Shown: piece by piece, positions 9,270 to 18,552 of the stretch
Layout of the letters: each line of letters begins with the position of its first letter
Position numbering within the stretch: position 1 is the stretch's first letter
Assembly (NCBI GenBank): GCA_002050235.1
Contig: MWST01000035.1
Span: 1-64,000, forward strand
DNA: 64,000 nt
Origin: Polyangiaceae bacterium UTPRO1
Lineage (GTDB): Bacteria; Desulfobacterota; Binatia; UTPRO1
Direction of reading: 5' to 3'
Position numbers and translations under genes: made by a program
The notes under the pieces: model-generated
The model's input: the letters and a program-made list of their open reading frames with translations, nothing else
What the model was told of the DNA's origin: nothing
Database searches by the model: none

Positions 9270-10382
9270 ATGCTCACCGCAGCCTTGGCTCGCCCGCGGC
9301 ATCTGGCGCGGCGCGAGCTCCGCCGCGCCGCCGAATGGTTGGCCAACGGCGTCGGCTGGCTAGTGCGCGATCCGTCGCCGTTGATCGGGCGCACGCCGCA
9401 TCGGATCATCCATCGTGACGGGAAGGTGACCGTACGCCGCTATCTCGGGGGGTCGAAGCGTCGCCGGTACCCTATTCCCGTGCTCTTGATCCCACCGCTC
9501 ATGGTGAAGCCGTTCATCTTCGATCTTTTCCCGGGGCGAAGCCTCGTCGAGTTCCTGCTCGCGCGCGGCTTTCGCGTCTACTTGGTCGACTTCGGCGAGC
9601 CCGACGCCGCGGATGCGCTGGTGACGCTCGACGACTACGTCCTGCGCTGGGTGCCGGCCGCCTGCACAGCCGTCAAAGCCGACGCCCGCGCCGAAGAGAT
9701 CTCGCTGCTCGGCTACTGCATGGGCGCAACCTTCGCGCTCGCGCACACGGCCGCCAATCGTGACCGCTCGGTGCGCAACATCGTCGATATCGCGGCGCCC
9801 GTCGACATGGACGCGCTCGGCGCCTTCGCGTGGGTGCTCAAGATGATCGCCATGGAAGCCGAGGTCGTCGTGCGCGGTATCGGCAACGTGCCGGGCGGCC
9901 TGGCGAGCCTCGCCTTCCAGGCGCTCACGCCTACCAAGACCGTGGTGCGCTATGTCGACCTCCTCATGAACCTGTGGAACCGCCAGTACGTGAAAGGCTT
10001 CGTCGCAATGAATGCCTGGGTCCGGCAATTCATCGACTACCCCCAGAGAGCATTTCTCCAGTTCTCGCGAGAGCTCGTCCGCAAGAACAAGTTCGTCAAG
10101 GGCAGGATGCGCTTCGGTCGGAAGCTCGCCGACCTCGCGCGCATTCGCGCCTCGCTCCTCGTGATCGCGGGCAAGACCGACCGCGTGGCGCCGATTCGTC
10201 CCGTGCGCGCGGTGTTGGCGGCGGTCGGCAGCGTCGACAAGACGTTCGTCGTCGCCCCCGGAGGACACATGGGCGTCTTCGCGGGGGAAAGCGCCCCGGA
10301 GCACGTATGGAGCGTCGTCGCGGACTGGCTCGGGCCGCGGTCGCGGCCGCGGCGACGGCCCGCCGAACGCGCGCGCGCCTGA
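9270..10382 (+). CDS. phaC: PHA synthase / PHA-synthase-like alpha/beta hydrolase
   Basis: This 370-residue alpha/beta hydrolase carries the lipase box GYCMG with Cys in place of Ser, as in polyhydroxyalkanoate synthases. Asp in IAGKTDRVAP and His in APGGHMGVF complete the triad. Length matches class III PhaC (about 360), which normally needs a PhaE partner; none is seen next door. The N-terminal part with VLLIPPLMVKPFIFDL and FLLARGFRVYLVDFGEP is also typical. It follows the patatin gene by 20 bases and the SCP2-hydrolase gene comes 46 bases later, so a three-gene operon is likely. Whether it polymerises hydroxyacyl-CoA or has another acyl-transfer role cannot be told from sequence. Confidence 0.82.
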   Translation: MLTAALARPRHLARRELRRAAEWLANGVGWLVRDPSPLIGRTPHRIIHRDGKVTVRRYLGGSKRRRYPIPVLLIPPLMVKPFIFDLFPGRSLVEFLLARGFRVYLVDFGEPDAADALVTLDDYVLRWVPAACTAVKADARAEEISLLGYCMGATFALAHTAANRDRSVRNIVDIAAPVDMDALGAFAWVLKMIAMEAEVVVRGIGNVPGGLASLAFQALTPTKTVVRYVDLLMNLWNRQYVKGFVAMNAWVRQFIDYPQRAFLQFSRELVRKNKFVKGRMRFGRKLADLARIRASLLVIAGKTDRVAPIRPVRAVLAAVGSVDKTFVVAPGGHMGVFAGESAPEHVWSVVADWLGPRSRPRRRPAERARA

Positions 10383-10428
10383 GTCGCACACCCAACCGCC
10401 GGCGACGAGCATCGATCGGCCCCGGCGG

Positions 10429-11703
10429 GTGGACGTCGACGGTGCGCCGCTTGCTCTGGATACCGATCACAACGATCATTTGCGAATGACCGACGCGGCA
10501 TTGTCGATGCTGACAGGGCTCGTCGAGCGGTTCGATCCGACCGCGTTCGACGCCCCGACCGGCCGAGCGCGCATCCGCCTCGTCGTCGTTGACGACGGCG
10601 AGGCCGACGTCGTCGTCGCCGGCGACACGGTCGAGATCGGAGCCCCGGACGCTGCCCGCACGCCGGATGCGATCCTCGCCGCGCCCCGCGAGGTGTGGAC
10701 GGAGCTGCTCCGCGACGTACGCAGCGGGCTCGAAGCGCACGAGAACGGCCGGCTCACGATCCGCCACAACCTCCACATCGGCGTCGGGTTCCTCGCCGCG
10801 ACGAGCGGCGCGACCGGCTCCGAGCGCCTCCGCTTCGAGCGCGTTACGACGCCGGCGGGGGCGTGGGCCCTCATGACCGCGGGCAGGGGCGAAGCGGTGC
10901 TCCTGCTCCACGGCCTGGGCGCAACCAAGGGATCGTTCCTGCCCACGGTCGCGGCGTTGGCGGACTCCGGGAGATACCGCGCGATCGCGATCGATCTCCC
11001 CGGCTTCGGCGATACGTACAAGCCGCTCGGCGAGGCCTACCACCCGCCCTTCTTCGCGAAAGCCGTCGTCCAGCTTATGGACACCCTGGGACTCGGCCGC
11101 GCCCACGTGATCGGCAACAGCATGGGCGGCCGCATTGCGCTCGAGCTCGGCCTCCGACACCCGGACCGGGTCGGAAAGCTCGTGCTCATCGCGCCCTCGC
11201 TGGCGTGGCGGCGCGCACGCCCGTGGGCGCCGATCGTGCGGGCGTTCAATCCGCACCTCGGACTCGTGCAGGTCGCCCCGCGTTGGGCGATCGAGGCGAT
11301 CGTACACCGCACGATACCCGGCGCCCGCGAGGGCTGGGTGCGGGCGGGCGTCGACGAATTCATGCGTGCCTACCTCACGCCGCGCGGCCGGGTCGCGTTC
11401 TACGCGGCGGCACGGCAGATCTACCTGGAGGAGCCGCACGGAGCCAAAGGCTTCTGGACACGGCTCGCGGGCCTACAGCCGCCGGCGCTCTTCATCTGGG
11501 GAAAGCACGACACGCTGGTCCCGATCGCGTTCGCATCCCACGTGCAGCGGACGTTGGCATCGGCCCGACACCTCCAGCTCGACTGCGGCCACGTGCCGCA
11601 GATCGAGCGCCCACGCGAGACCAGCGCCGCGATCCTCGGCTTCCTCGACGACGCTGCCGTCGCCGACGACACGCCGCTGCCCGCCCACGAAGCCGCCGTC
11701 TGA
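10429..11703 (+). CDS. SCP2-like domain fused to alpha/beta hydrolase
   Basis: The first ~120 residues resemble a sterol-carrier-protein-2 fold (IRLVVVDDGEADVVV, then WTELL and GRLTIR), which binds lipids or acyl-CoA. Residues about 140-410 are an alpha/beta hydrolase with nucleophile GNSMGG, acid in IWGKHDTLVP and His in CGHVPQIE. This combination suggests an esterase or acyl hydrolase for hydrophobic substrates. The GTG at 10429 is used as start; an ATG at 10486 would drop 19 residues without losing a domain. It ends six bases from the convergent universal stress gene. The exact substrate is unknown. Confidence 0.85.
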   Translation: MDVDGAPLALDTDHNDHLRMTDAALSMLTGLVERFDPTAFDAPTGRARIRLVVVDDGEADVVVAGDTVEIGAPDAARTPDAILAAPREVWTELLRDVRSGLEAHENGRLTIRHNLHIGVGFLAATSGATGSERLRFERVTTPAGAWALMTAGRGEAVLLLHGLGATKGSFLPTVAALADSGRYRAIAIDLPGFGDTYKPLGEAYHPPFFAKAVVQLMDTLGLGRAHVIGNSMGGRIALELGLRHPDRVGKLVLIAPSLAWRRARPWAPIVRAFNPHLGLVQVAPRWAIEAIVHRTIPGAREGWVRAGVDEFMRAYLTPRGRVAFYAAARQIYLEEPHGAKGFWTRLAGLQPPALFIWGKHDTLVPIAFASHVQRTLASARHLQLDCGHVPQIERPRETSAAILGFLDDAAVADDTPLPAHEAAV

Positions 11704-11709
11704 CGCGCG

Positions 11710-12570
11710 TCAAGCGGCCGGCGGCACGAACCACACCGGGCAGGGCGCCCGGTGCAACACGTCGCGCGCCGTGTCGTGCGTGAAGCGGCGGACGAGGCTC
11801 CGTGCGTGCTCGCCGACGACGACGAAGGCCGGCAAACGCTCGCAGAGGAAGGACGCGATCCTCTCGCTCGGCTCGCCGGTCTCGAGGTGACAATCGACCC
11901 GCCCGCCGAGGTCGTCCGGCACCAGCGCCTCGAGCCGGCGCCGGGCCTCGTCGAGCGCCAGCGTGGTGGCGCCGTTTCTGCCGACGTGCAGTACGTGCAG
12001 ATATAGACCAAGGTCGCGCGCGAGATCGAACGCGTAGTCGAGCGCCTGCATGCTGCCCTCGTCGAGGTCGACGGCGACCACCGCCTCCGGTGCCGAACCG
12101 CCGGCTCCGGCGCGAAGGCGCAGCGGCGCCGCGGCATCCCCACCCTCGTGGATCGCAAGCACGGGGCACGCGGCGCGCGCGACGATGCGCTCGGCGACCG
12201 AGGCATGGTCGTCGGTGCTACGTCCGTGGTTGCCGAGGACGACCAGATCCGCCGGCAAACGATTCGCAAGGTCGAGCAGGATCGGCACGACCGGACCGCT
12301 CGTCACCGTGGTCTCGACGGGCACGCCTTTCGGCACCAGATCCATCAGAGCCCGCATCGCGCGCTCCACGTCGACCACCGACTCGTGGGCATCGCGGTGC
12401 ACCTCCTTCCACTGCCAAGTCGGCGTCAAGCCCGGCGCGGCCGCAGCAACGTTGTGGTGGAGCACCAAACGCGCTCCGAAGGCCTCGCACACCTGACTCG
12501 CGATCTCGACTTCGCGCGCGGCTAGATCCGTGAGATCGACCGCGCACAACACGATCTTGGGTCGACGCAT
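11710..12570 (-). CDS. Tandem universal stress protein
   Basis: This 286-residue protein has two UspA domains. The first starts with KIVLCAVDLTDLAAREVEIA and ends with a GNHGRST plus CPVLAI nucleotide-loop region. The second (EAVVAVDLDEGSMQALDYAF) ends with VVGEHARSL and CPVWFVP, where the glycine-rich ATP loop is partly lost. The ATG at 12570 has GGAGG eight bases upstream and precedes the first domain directly. Usp proteins are soluble ATP- or AMP-binding stress factors. It is monocistronic here, with the promoter region shared divergently with the thioester-domain gene at 12978. Confidence 0.9.
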   Translation of the reverse strand: MRRPKIVLCAVDLTDLAAREVEIASQVCEAFGARLVLHHNVAAAAPGLTPTWQWKEVHRDAHESVVDVERAMRALMDLVPKGVPVETTVTSGPVVPILLDLANRLPADLVVLGNHGRSTDDHASVAERIVARAACPVLAIHEGGDAAAPLRLRAGAGGSAPEAVVAVDLDEGSMQALDYAFDLARDLGLYLHVLHVGRNGATTLALDEARRRLEALVPDDLGGRVDCHLETGEPSERIASFLCERLPAFVVVGEHARSLVRRFTHDTARDVLHRAPCPVWFVPPAA

Positions 12571-12977
12571 GGTCCTGACCTCCCGCCCGAAAAACAGCAT
12601 GCGCCGTGCCAAGGATTCATCGCCTGGCCGCCGCAGCGAATGGCACCCTCCGCCTCCGCGACGACGGGCGCCGCAGCGCGGATCGGAAGCCGCTTCGCAA
12701 CGTTGCGAAGCGACAGCACGCCCGACGCGGTTGGCTCTAGCGCTCTTCCCAAAGCATCCGATGCGGCGTTTGGCCGAGCTCGTGCACCTAGCGGGTCCGT
12801 CACGGGGCCGGGGGCGCTTCGCAAGTGCACCCAAATGGCACAGCAAATCGCCACCGTACTGCCCCGCCATTTCACAAAAAAATTGACACGACGGGGGAGT
12901 CGTCTGTTATCTTGCCGCGGTACGTCGACGTGCCGCGCCGACCTCGTACTCTTTCGCACCTCCAAAGGAGATCCGCC
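12571..12977. other. 407-base divergent intergenic region
   Basis: This region separates the universal stress gene (minus) from the adhesin-like gene (plus). I see no coding sequence on either strand with credible codon structure. The right half becomes locally A/T-rich (ttcacaaaaaaattgaca) and carries the promoter listed below. The ribosome binding site AAAGGAG is at 12964-12970. Confidence 0.6.
12883..12912 (+). promoter_or_regulatory. Sigma-70-type promoter of the thioester-domain gene
   Basis: TTGACA at 12883-12888 matches the -35 consensus exactly. TTATCT at 12907-12912 is a plausible -10, 18 bases away. An A-run precedes the -35 box, like an UP element. The start codon is 65 bases downstream of the -10 box. 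Confidence 0.6.
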
Positions 12978-15110
12978 ATGAATTACCACCCCCGATCGCG
13001 TATCCCGATGTTCCTGCACCGGATCGCGGGCGCTCTGGCAGTGCTCTGTCTGCTGTTCCTCGCACCCACCCGCGGTCACGCTGCGGACGCGAAGATGGTG
13101 AGCCTCGCACAAGGAACGGCGATCACCGGTCCGCCCGATCTCAGCTACGCCGGAACCTTCAACATCGATATCGGTCCGCCCTTCGACGGACCGCTCACCG
13201 AGGCCTACTGCGTCGACCTCAATCATCACATCACGATCGGCGACATCGAGCCGCAGGTCATTCCAGACTATCCCTGCGAGGTGGTCTATATCCTCAACAA
13301 CTACTACCCGCACGCCGCGCCGGTGCTGTCGCCGACCAGCAAGGAAGCCGCAGCGGTGCAGGCGGCGATATGGTTCTTCACCGACGGCTACGTGATCGGC
13401 GGACCCGCCGACATCAAGGCGCGCGCTCAGGCGATCATCGCCGACGCCAGCGCCAGCAACTGCGTCCCCGTCCCGGTCGTGCCGCACAGCATGACGCTGT
13501 CGCCAGCGCTGGCCACGAACATCCTGCCCGCCGACACGTCCCACGACGTCACCGCGACCCTGACCGGATCCGACGGTCTGCCGCTCGCCGACTATCCGAT
13601 CACCATCGTCGTGACCGGCGTCTCCGGACCCCAGACCTTCCCCGGAACCACCGACGCCGCCGGGCAGATGACGATCTCGTACAGCAACGGCTTTGGAGTT
13701 CCGGGTAGCGACACGATCACGGCGAGCGCGAGCTTCACCGTACCCGTCGGGCTAAAGTTCAAGGTTCCCGACAAGCAAGGCATCGTGCTGGCCGGCGAGC
13801 CGGTCACCGGAACCGTGCAGGCATCGGCGCAGAAGAACTGGGTCCCGGCAGCCTGCGGCGACGGCTACATCAACCAGGCCGGCGAGCTCTGCGACGACGG
13901 AAATCTCGTCGACGGCGACGGCTGCGACAGCAACTGCACCCCGACCGCCTGCGGCAACGGCATCCTCACCGCCGGCGAGCAGTGCGACGACGGTAACGGC
14001 ATCGACGGCGACGGCTGCGACAGCAACTGCACCCCGACCTCCTGCGGCAACGGCATCGTCACCGCCGGCGAGCACTGCGACGACGGCAACGCCGTCAACG
14101 GCGACGGCTGCGACAACAACTGCACGCCGACCGCCTGCGGCAACGGCATCGTCACCGATCCCGAGGAATGCGACGACGGCAACGTCGCCAACGGCGACGG
14201 CTGCGATACGAATTGCACGCCGAGCGCCTGCGGCAACGGAGTGGTCGGGCCGCCCGAGGAGTGCGACGACGGCAACGTCGTCGACGGCGACGGCTGCGAC
14301 GCGAATTGCATGCTGCCGAGCTGCGGCAACGGCGTCGTCGATCCTCCCGAGCAGTGCGACGACGGCAACGTCGCCGACGGCGACGGCTGCGACAGCAACT
14401 GCACGCCTACCGCCTGCGGCAACGGCATCGTCACCGCCGGCGAGCAGTGCGACGACGGCAACCGCAACGATGCCGACGGCTGCGAGGCCGACTGCACGCT
14501 GCCGACCTGCGGCAACGGCATCGTCGATCCGCTGTCGGGAGAGCAATGCGACGACGGCAACACGAACGACGGCGACGGCTGCTCGTCCACCTGCCAGCGC
14601 CAGGAGATCTGCAACGATCTCCTCGACAACGACGGCGACGGCCTGATCGACTGCCTCGATCCCGACTGCGGCACGTGTCCCGTGATCTTCAAAGACCCGG
14701 CCACCATCGGGCTCCGGACCGCCCCGCGCGTCGACTGGGTGAAGCTCAGGGGCGGCGTCGCGCCGCTCACCCCGATCAGCCCGGCGACGGAAGCCTGCGG
14801 CTTCCTCCTCGACAATGCGGACGGCGTCCTGTTCCGGCAGATATTGCCGCCCGGCGCGCTGCGCTCGGCCGGCGCGCTGAAGCACGTCTACGTCGACAAG
14901 GCGGCGAACAAGAGCGGCGGCCTGCGGCGCTTCCAGCTCAAGTGCAAGAACGACGTCTGTCACGTCGCCGTCCAGGCGTACGGCGATCTCAGCAACGCCA
15001 CCTTGCCGACCATGGCCACGCAGTTCCTGATCGGCGACGACGTGTTCCTCTACAAGGCGGCTTGGACACGAACCAAGCAGGGCTGGAAGCTCGAGTTCCC
15101 GAGGCACTGA
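12978..15110 (+). CDS. Secreted protein: thioester domain, Ig-like domain, eight DUF4215 repeats
   Basis: This 710-residue protein starts at ATG 12978 after AAAGGAG. A signal peptide covers about 1-35. Residues 60-155 match the thioester domain of surface adhesins: Cys78 in AYCVDL and Gln128 in [13 protein letters not shown] are the expected thioester partners, with [10 protein letters not shown] between. An Ig-like domain follows (about 172-255: [20 protein letters not shown] through [11 protein letters not shown]). Residues 293-540 are eight ~31-residue Cys-rich repeats of the form [24 protein letters not shown] (DUF4215 or Myxococcus type). [15 protein letters not shown] may bind calcium. 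The last ~100 residues end in FLIGDDVF, resembling the subtilase C-terminus. No LPXTG motif is present. Covalent attachment to a host or surface amine is inferred from the family. Confidence 0.88.
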   Translation: MNYHPRSRIPMFLHRIAGALAVLCLLFLAPTRGHAADAKMVSLAQGTAITGPPDLSYAGTFNIDIGPPFDGPLTEAYCVDLNHHITIGDIEPQVIPDYPCEVVYILNNYYPHAAPVLSPTSKEAAAVQAAIWFFTDGYVIGGPADIKARAQAIIADASASNCVPVPVVPHSMTLSPALATNILPADTSHDVTATLTGSDGLPLADYPITIVVTGVSGPQTFPGTTDAAGQMTISYSNGFGVPGSDTITASASFTVPVGLKFKVPDKQGIVLAGEPVTGTVQASAQKNWVPAACGDGYINQAGELCDDGNLVDGDGCDSNCTPTACGNGILTAGEQCDDGNGIDGDGCDSNCTPTSCGNGIVTAGEHCDDGNAVNGDGCDNNCTPTACGNGIVTDPEECDDGNVANGDGCDTNCTPSACGNGVVGPPEECDDGNVVDGDGCDANCMLPSCGNGVVDPPEQCDDGNVADGDGCDSNCTPTACGNGIVTAGEQCDDGNRNDADGCEADCTLPTCGNGIVDPLSGEQCDDGNTNDGDGCSSTCQRQEICNDLLDNDGDGLIDCLDPDCGTCPVIFKDPATIGLRTAPRVDWVKLRGGVAPLTPISPATEACGFLLDNADGVLFRQILPPGALRSAGALKHVYVDKAANKSGGLRRFQLKCKNDVCHVAVQAYGDLSNATLPTMATQFLIGDDVFLYKAAWTRTKQGWKLEFPRH
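13854..14594 (+). repeat. Eight in-frame ~93-base DUF4215 repeats
   Basis: Each unit encodes about 31 residues with four Cys, the signature EQCDDGN, and GDGCDxNC. Units differ mainly in the GIV(T/D) (A/P)(G/P)E segment, and the seventh and eighth are the most divergent. Period and coding phase are constant, so this is a protein repeat and not a CRISPR or satellite. Confidence 0.92.
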
Positions 15111-15128
15111 TCGAGAAGCGAATCTCTA

Positions 15129-15172
15129 GCCGCCGTCGTGAGCCCGGCACCGCACGGGCTCGCGACGGCGGC
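15129..15172 (+). terminator. 18-bp stem hairpin after the thioester-domain gene
   Basis: The arms 15129-15146 and 15155-15172 pair over 18 positions (17 Watson-Crick, one G-T) around an eight-base loop. It begins 18 bases after the stop codon and lies between convergent genes. There is no U-tract afterwards. Confidence 0.65.
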
Positions 15173-15327
15173 CGGCCGCCGAACGACCACCGGACTGATC
15201 GGCTGGTCCGCTGGGGGTCGCCGGGGTTGCGCAGCGACGGCGCCGTCGGGACGACGCCCCGCTAGCGCCAAGGTGTCCCGGATTGCGAGTGAATGCGGCC
15301 AAGGAACTACAGCGCACTTCCCGCGTG

Positions 15328-15753
15328 CTAATCGCGTGAGTCGTTGCGGCGTTTTGTCGAGCCGTGACCACGATGTGCACTCAGCGGCTCGTGGCATTCG
15401 TAAAGCACGACGCCGGTCTCGGGGTCGACAATCCGCTCGTGATAACGATCGTGGTCGCGGTCCTCGACCTTCTCGCGCTCGTTCCACTTCCCCGTCTTGC
15501 GGAAGATGTCGGCACCCGCTTTCAACTGGACGAATGGTCGGGCCTTGCCTCTCTCGCCGTGTCGGCCCTTCCCTGCCATCGAAGCGTGTACACCGATTCC
15601 GTCAGCGAGCTGAACCGCGACAGTTCGATTGCGAGAGCCACACTGCGGGCAAGGAGTCCGCTGCTCGAACCGCAAGCCGCTCGCTTCGCTCAAGACCGCT
15701 CCGCAGCGGGCGCATCCGACTGCCTGGGCGCCAGCGCTGAGTCCCGCGGTCAT
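15328..15753 (-). CDS. Conserved zinc-ribbon protein of unknown function
   Basis: This is a 141-residue protein. The N-terminus holds CARCG and, about 18 residues on, CPQCGSRNR, which make a likely zinc ribbon. The C-terminal part contains DRDHDRYHERIVDPETG, then ECHEPLSAHRGHGS, a motif I recall from small conserved proteins of unknown function in many bacteria. ATG 15753 is chosen because the ribbon begins 16 residues later; there is only a weak GAG upstream. It is transcribed away from the three-gene helicase cluster, starting about 120 bases from it. Codon choice is less GC-biased than in the chromosomal neighbours. It may bind nucleic acid, but that is a guess from the ribbon. Confidence 0.75.
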   Translation of the reverse strand: MTAGLSAGAQAVGCARCGAVLSEASGLRFEQRTPCPQCGSRNRTVAVQLADGIGVHASMAGKGRHGERGKARPFVQLKAGADIFRKTGKWNEREKVEDRDHDRYHERIVDPETGVVLYECHEPLSAHRGHGSTKRRNDSRD

Positions 15754-15875
15754 GTCTCGATCGTGATGCACCCAGACCACAGCGTCAAATCGCGGTTGGT
15801 TTCCGCGGCCTGGTCCCGCGCCTTGACGGCCGCGCCGCCTCAGAGCTACGGCAGCGATTCCCCGAAGAGGAAGTA

Positions 15876-16475
15876 ATGCCACACTGGTTCCGCCGCTTTG
15901 CAGACATTCCAGGGCTCACGTACGCGCCTACGAAGCCGGTCGCCCGCACTTCAATCCCTGGCCATGATGCAACACCAACCATCGAGTCGTACACGGCGGA
16001 CGGAAAACGCCACACTTCGCTGACGTGGCAACTCCCGAACGGAACAACGTCCGCATCGCCTGCTAGCCAGCACAAGCCAGCGGACGATTCTACGGCCGCC
16101 CTTCTACGCAACATCGACGAGACTCTAGAGCTTCCCGGCGAGCCGAGCGACTACCACTTCGCGTTGCAGCACGTGATTGGAACGCTCTGGGATCGTCACG
16201 AACCACATACATTGGCAGATATAGAGCGATTGTGCTGGGCCAACATCAATTTGATCGAAGCAGCCCCCAAAGCGGTCCAGTTCGAAGATGCCGAGGGAAA
16301 GCGCTCCTTCGTAGGTGTCAGGGCGTTCTTCATCCTCATGCGCATCTACGAGCGCGAAGGCTTCCTTACCGAAGCAATCAAAGTAGCTGAGCTGGCCCGC
16401 CGCTTCGGTCAAGGCGATGACGACTTGAAGGAACTTCGCGAACGACTGGCGACACTTGAATCCGACACCGAATAG
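15876..16475 (+). CDS. Unknown 199-residue protein, first gene of helicase cluster
   Basis: I do not recognise this protein. It starts at ATG 15876 with GAGGA upstream. The first ~80 residues look poorly structured (Thr, Ser and Pro-rich). The rest looks alpha-helical, with AFFILMRIYEREGFLTEAIK and ELARRFGQGDDDLKELRERL suggesting a TPR-like helical pair. The last 20 bases overlap the start of the nuclease-helicase gene, so the two are almost certainly translated from one message. By position it is probably an accessory or regulatory subunit of that system. Confidence 0.75.
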   Translation: MPHWFRRFADIPGLTYAPTKPVARTSIPGHDATPTIESYTADGKRHTSLTWQLPNGTTSASPASQHKPADDSTAALLRNIDETLELPGEPSDYHFALQHVIGTLWDRHEPHTLADIERLCWANINLIEAAPKAVQFEDAEGKRSFVGVRAFFILMRIYEREGFLTEAIKVAELARRFGQGDDDLKELRERLATLESDTE

Positions 16476-18552
16476 CAACGCCACCATTTGGACACTCCTG
16501 CCTGCCAGCTCGTTCCTCGAGCGTGCATTCCTGCGGTGGGTTCTGTCGCCCGCGGTGGATGCACGACTCTGCGAGAGAGTTGTTGCGCAGCAGGTGGTCG
16601 AGTCTGGAACTCGACAGTACCGCGTCGACTACGAGATCCGTGGCGCCGCCCATACATTTGCGATCGAACTGGACGGGTTCGAGTTCCACAGCAAGCGATT
16701 CGCCTTCTCATACGACCGCATGAGGCAAAACGACTTGGCCGCCAGCGGTCGTGTGGTCATCCGCTTCTCCTACGACGCGATACGCCTCGACACCACACGC
16801 TGTGTCGCGCAGCTCCAGACACTACTAGAGCGCGACTCACTCCTCCGAACGTTCCTGATCCCGAACCCTCAGGTCGCCGTGCCAGACGACATGAATCCCG
16901 ATCCGCTGTTCGCGCTCGGGTCCCCTGAGCAGACCACACAACCACAGGCGGGACGCCAGATGACGTACTTCGATAGTGTCCGGCACAAGATCAACCATCG
17001 CACCCTTCGGGAGTGCCAACAGCAAGCGCTCGGAGCGCTCGTCAACTACTTTCATGGTGGAGGCAAGAACGCGGCCTGCGTCATGGCTGTTGGTGCCGGC
17101 AAGACCGCACTCGGTGTCGTTGCTTCCCTCGCGTTAGCGAGCCGTCGAGCGCTCGTAGTCACTCCCGGTACGGTGATCCGTGGAACCTTCGACAAAGCCT
17201 TCGACCACGAAGCGGTGGGTAACGTGCTCTACGGGCTTCCTGGTGGCCCGTTAATCCCCGGCTGTCCGCCGCCGCGCGTCCTAACGCTCGACAGGGACGG
17301 AGGAGCGATCCGCAGCATTTCGCGGGATCAACTCCTTGCCGCAGATGTCATCATCACGAACTTTCATTCCTTGGGAGACGGAACGAGCCCAGACGACCTG
17401 CTCACGAAACTGTTTGACTCGGATGTTGATTTTATCGTTGTCGACGAGGCTCACATCGCGGCCTCGGATTCCTATCAGCGCACATTTCGGCACTTCACGA
17501 GCGCTCGGACGTTCTTGATGTCAGCTTGCTTTCAGCGGCTAGACGGAAAGCCCATCGATGCCGATGTCGTCTATCGATACCGACTGGTGGACAGCATCGC
17601 GGAGGGCAACGCCAAGAATCTACGTGTGCATCGCTTCGCGCCCGATCCCGAGCAGACAACCTACGAGATGGTTTGGCCTGACGGAGCGCGCGAAGAGATC
17701 AAGGGACGTGCACAGCTTCTCGAACTTATTCAGGATGAACGTAAACTCTCCCGCATCACCGCGAAGTCCGACGCACCAATCCGGCAGATCATGCGCGCAG
17801 TGAAAGCGGTGCTGGACGAGCAGGCGGCCATCATCTACCCGGTCAAGCCGCGTGTACTGTTTGCCGCGTTGGGGGAGCGGCACGCGGAACAGATCGCGCG
17901 CATTGCAGAAGAGCACGGTATTCCGTGCAGCCATCTCCACTATTCCATGACCGAAGCCCGGATCGCGGCCGTCCGTGCACGCTTCGAACAGGACTCGGGG
18001 GATCTTCAAGGCATCGTGCAGCTAAAGATGCTCGGGCAAGGCTACGACTTTCCTCCGATCATGGTGGTCGTCCCAATGCGCCCGTACGGCAGTTTCAGCG
18101 AATGCTATCAGTTCATCGGGCGGGGGATTCGTGTTCTCACCCATCCCGCACTCGAAGGTCGAGTCGGACCACGGCAGCAATTTCTGGACGTGATCTATCA
18201 CGCCGAACTCGGGCTCGATGAACACGTCGACACAATCTACCGCGAGAACGACATGGACCCGCGCACGCGACACGAGATTCCGGACAGCTGGAGATCGTCG
18301 CCTGCAGGTGGGGACGGGGCGCTACCCGGCACACGCGGTGCGGACGTGGCAGAGCACCCTCAAGCGTTCGTCCTCTTCGAGCAAGGCGCCATTGAGCAAC
18401 GTATCGTTCATGACCAAGAGCGCGTTGAGCAGATTCGCGGCGAGCGTGAACGCCAGGCGCTTGCTCAGCGATACGCGGCATACGCGGCAGCGACGGCGCA
18501 ACCGGTCACGTTTGAGCAATACGTCGAAATAATGAAGCAGCTCCATGAGTGA
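16456..18552 (+). CDS. PD-(D/E)XK nuclease domain fused to SF2 helicase
   Basis: This is a 698-residue fusion, translated from a TTG at 16456 that overlaps the previous gene. Residues about 20-125 resemble DUF559/MTES_1575 restriction-type nucleases: Asp58 in YRVDYEI, Glu71-x-Asp73 in AIELDG, then FHSKRFAFSYDRMRQNDLAA and VVIRFSYDAI. From about 180 it is a DEAD/DEAH-type helicase: LRECQQQAL (Q-motif-like), AVGAGKT (Walker A, Lys216), VVDEAH (330-333), LMSACFQRLDG (motif III) and QFIGRGIR (motif VI, 552-559). GAGKT replaces the more common GxGKT context, and SACFQR replaces TATPxR. The C-terminus is Glu/Arg-rich and probably coiled-coil. The next gene starts inside its last codons. The fusion suggests restriction of foreign DNA or RNA; no methylase is seen nearby. 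Confidence 0.85.
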   Translation: MNPTPNSNATIWTLLPASSFLERAFLRWVLSPAVDARLCERVVAQQVVESGTRQYRVDYEIRGAAHTFAIELDGFEFHSKRFAFSYDRMRQNDLAASGRVVIRFSYDAIRLDTTRCVAQLQTLLERDSLLRTFLIPNPQVAVPDDMNPDPLFALGSPEQTTQPQAGRQMTYFDSVRHKINHRTLRECQQQALGALVNYFHGGGKNAACVMAVGAGKTALGVVASLALASRRALVVTPGTVIRGTFDKAFDHEAVGNVLYGLPGGPLIPGCPPPRVLTLDRDGGAIRSISRDQLLAADVIITNFHSLGDGTSPDDLLTKLFDSDVDFIVVDEAHIAASDSYQRTFRHFTSARTFLMSACFQRLDGKPIDADVVYRYRLVDSIAEGNAKNLRVHRFAPDPEQTTYEMVWPDGAREEIKGRAQLLELIQDERKLSRITAKSDAPIRQIMRAVKAVLDEQAAIIYPVKPRVLFAALGERHAEQIARIAEEHGIPCSHLHYSMTEARIAAVRARFEQDSGDLQGIVQLKMLGQGYDFPPIMVVVPMRPYGSFSECYQFIGRGIRVLTHPALEGRVGPRQQFLDVIYHAELGLDEHVDTIYRENDMDPRTRHEIPDSWRSSPAGGDGALPGTRGADVAEHPQAFVLFEQGAIEQRIVHDQERVEQIRGERERQALAQRYAAYAAATAQPVTFEQYVEIMKQLHE

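Noticed and set aside
13854..14594. Regular ~93-base repeats that look like a CRISPR array
   Set aside because: They stay in frame, have coding-type variation, and encode DUF4215 Cys-rich repeats. There are no unique spacers and no cas genes nearby.
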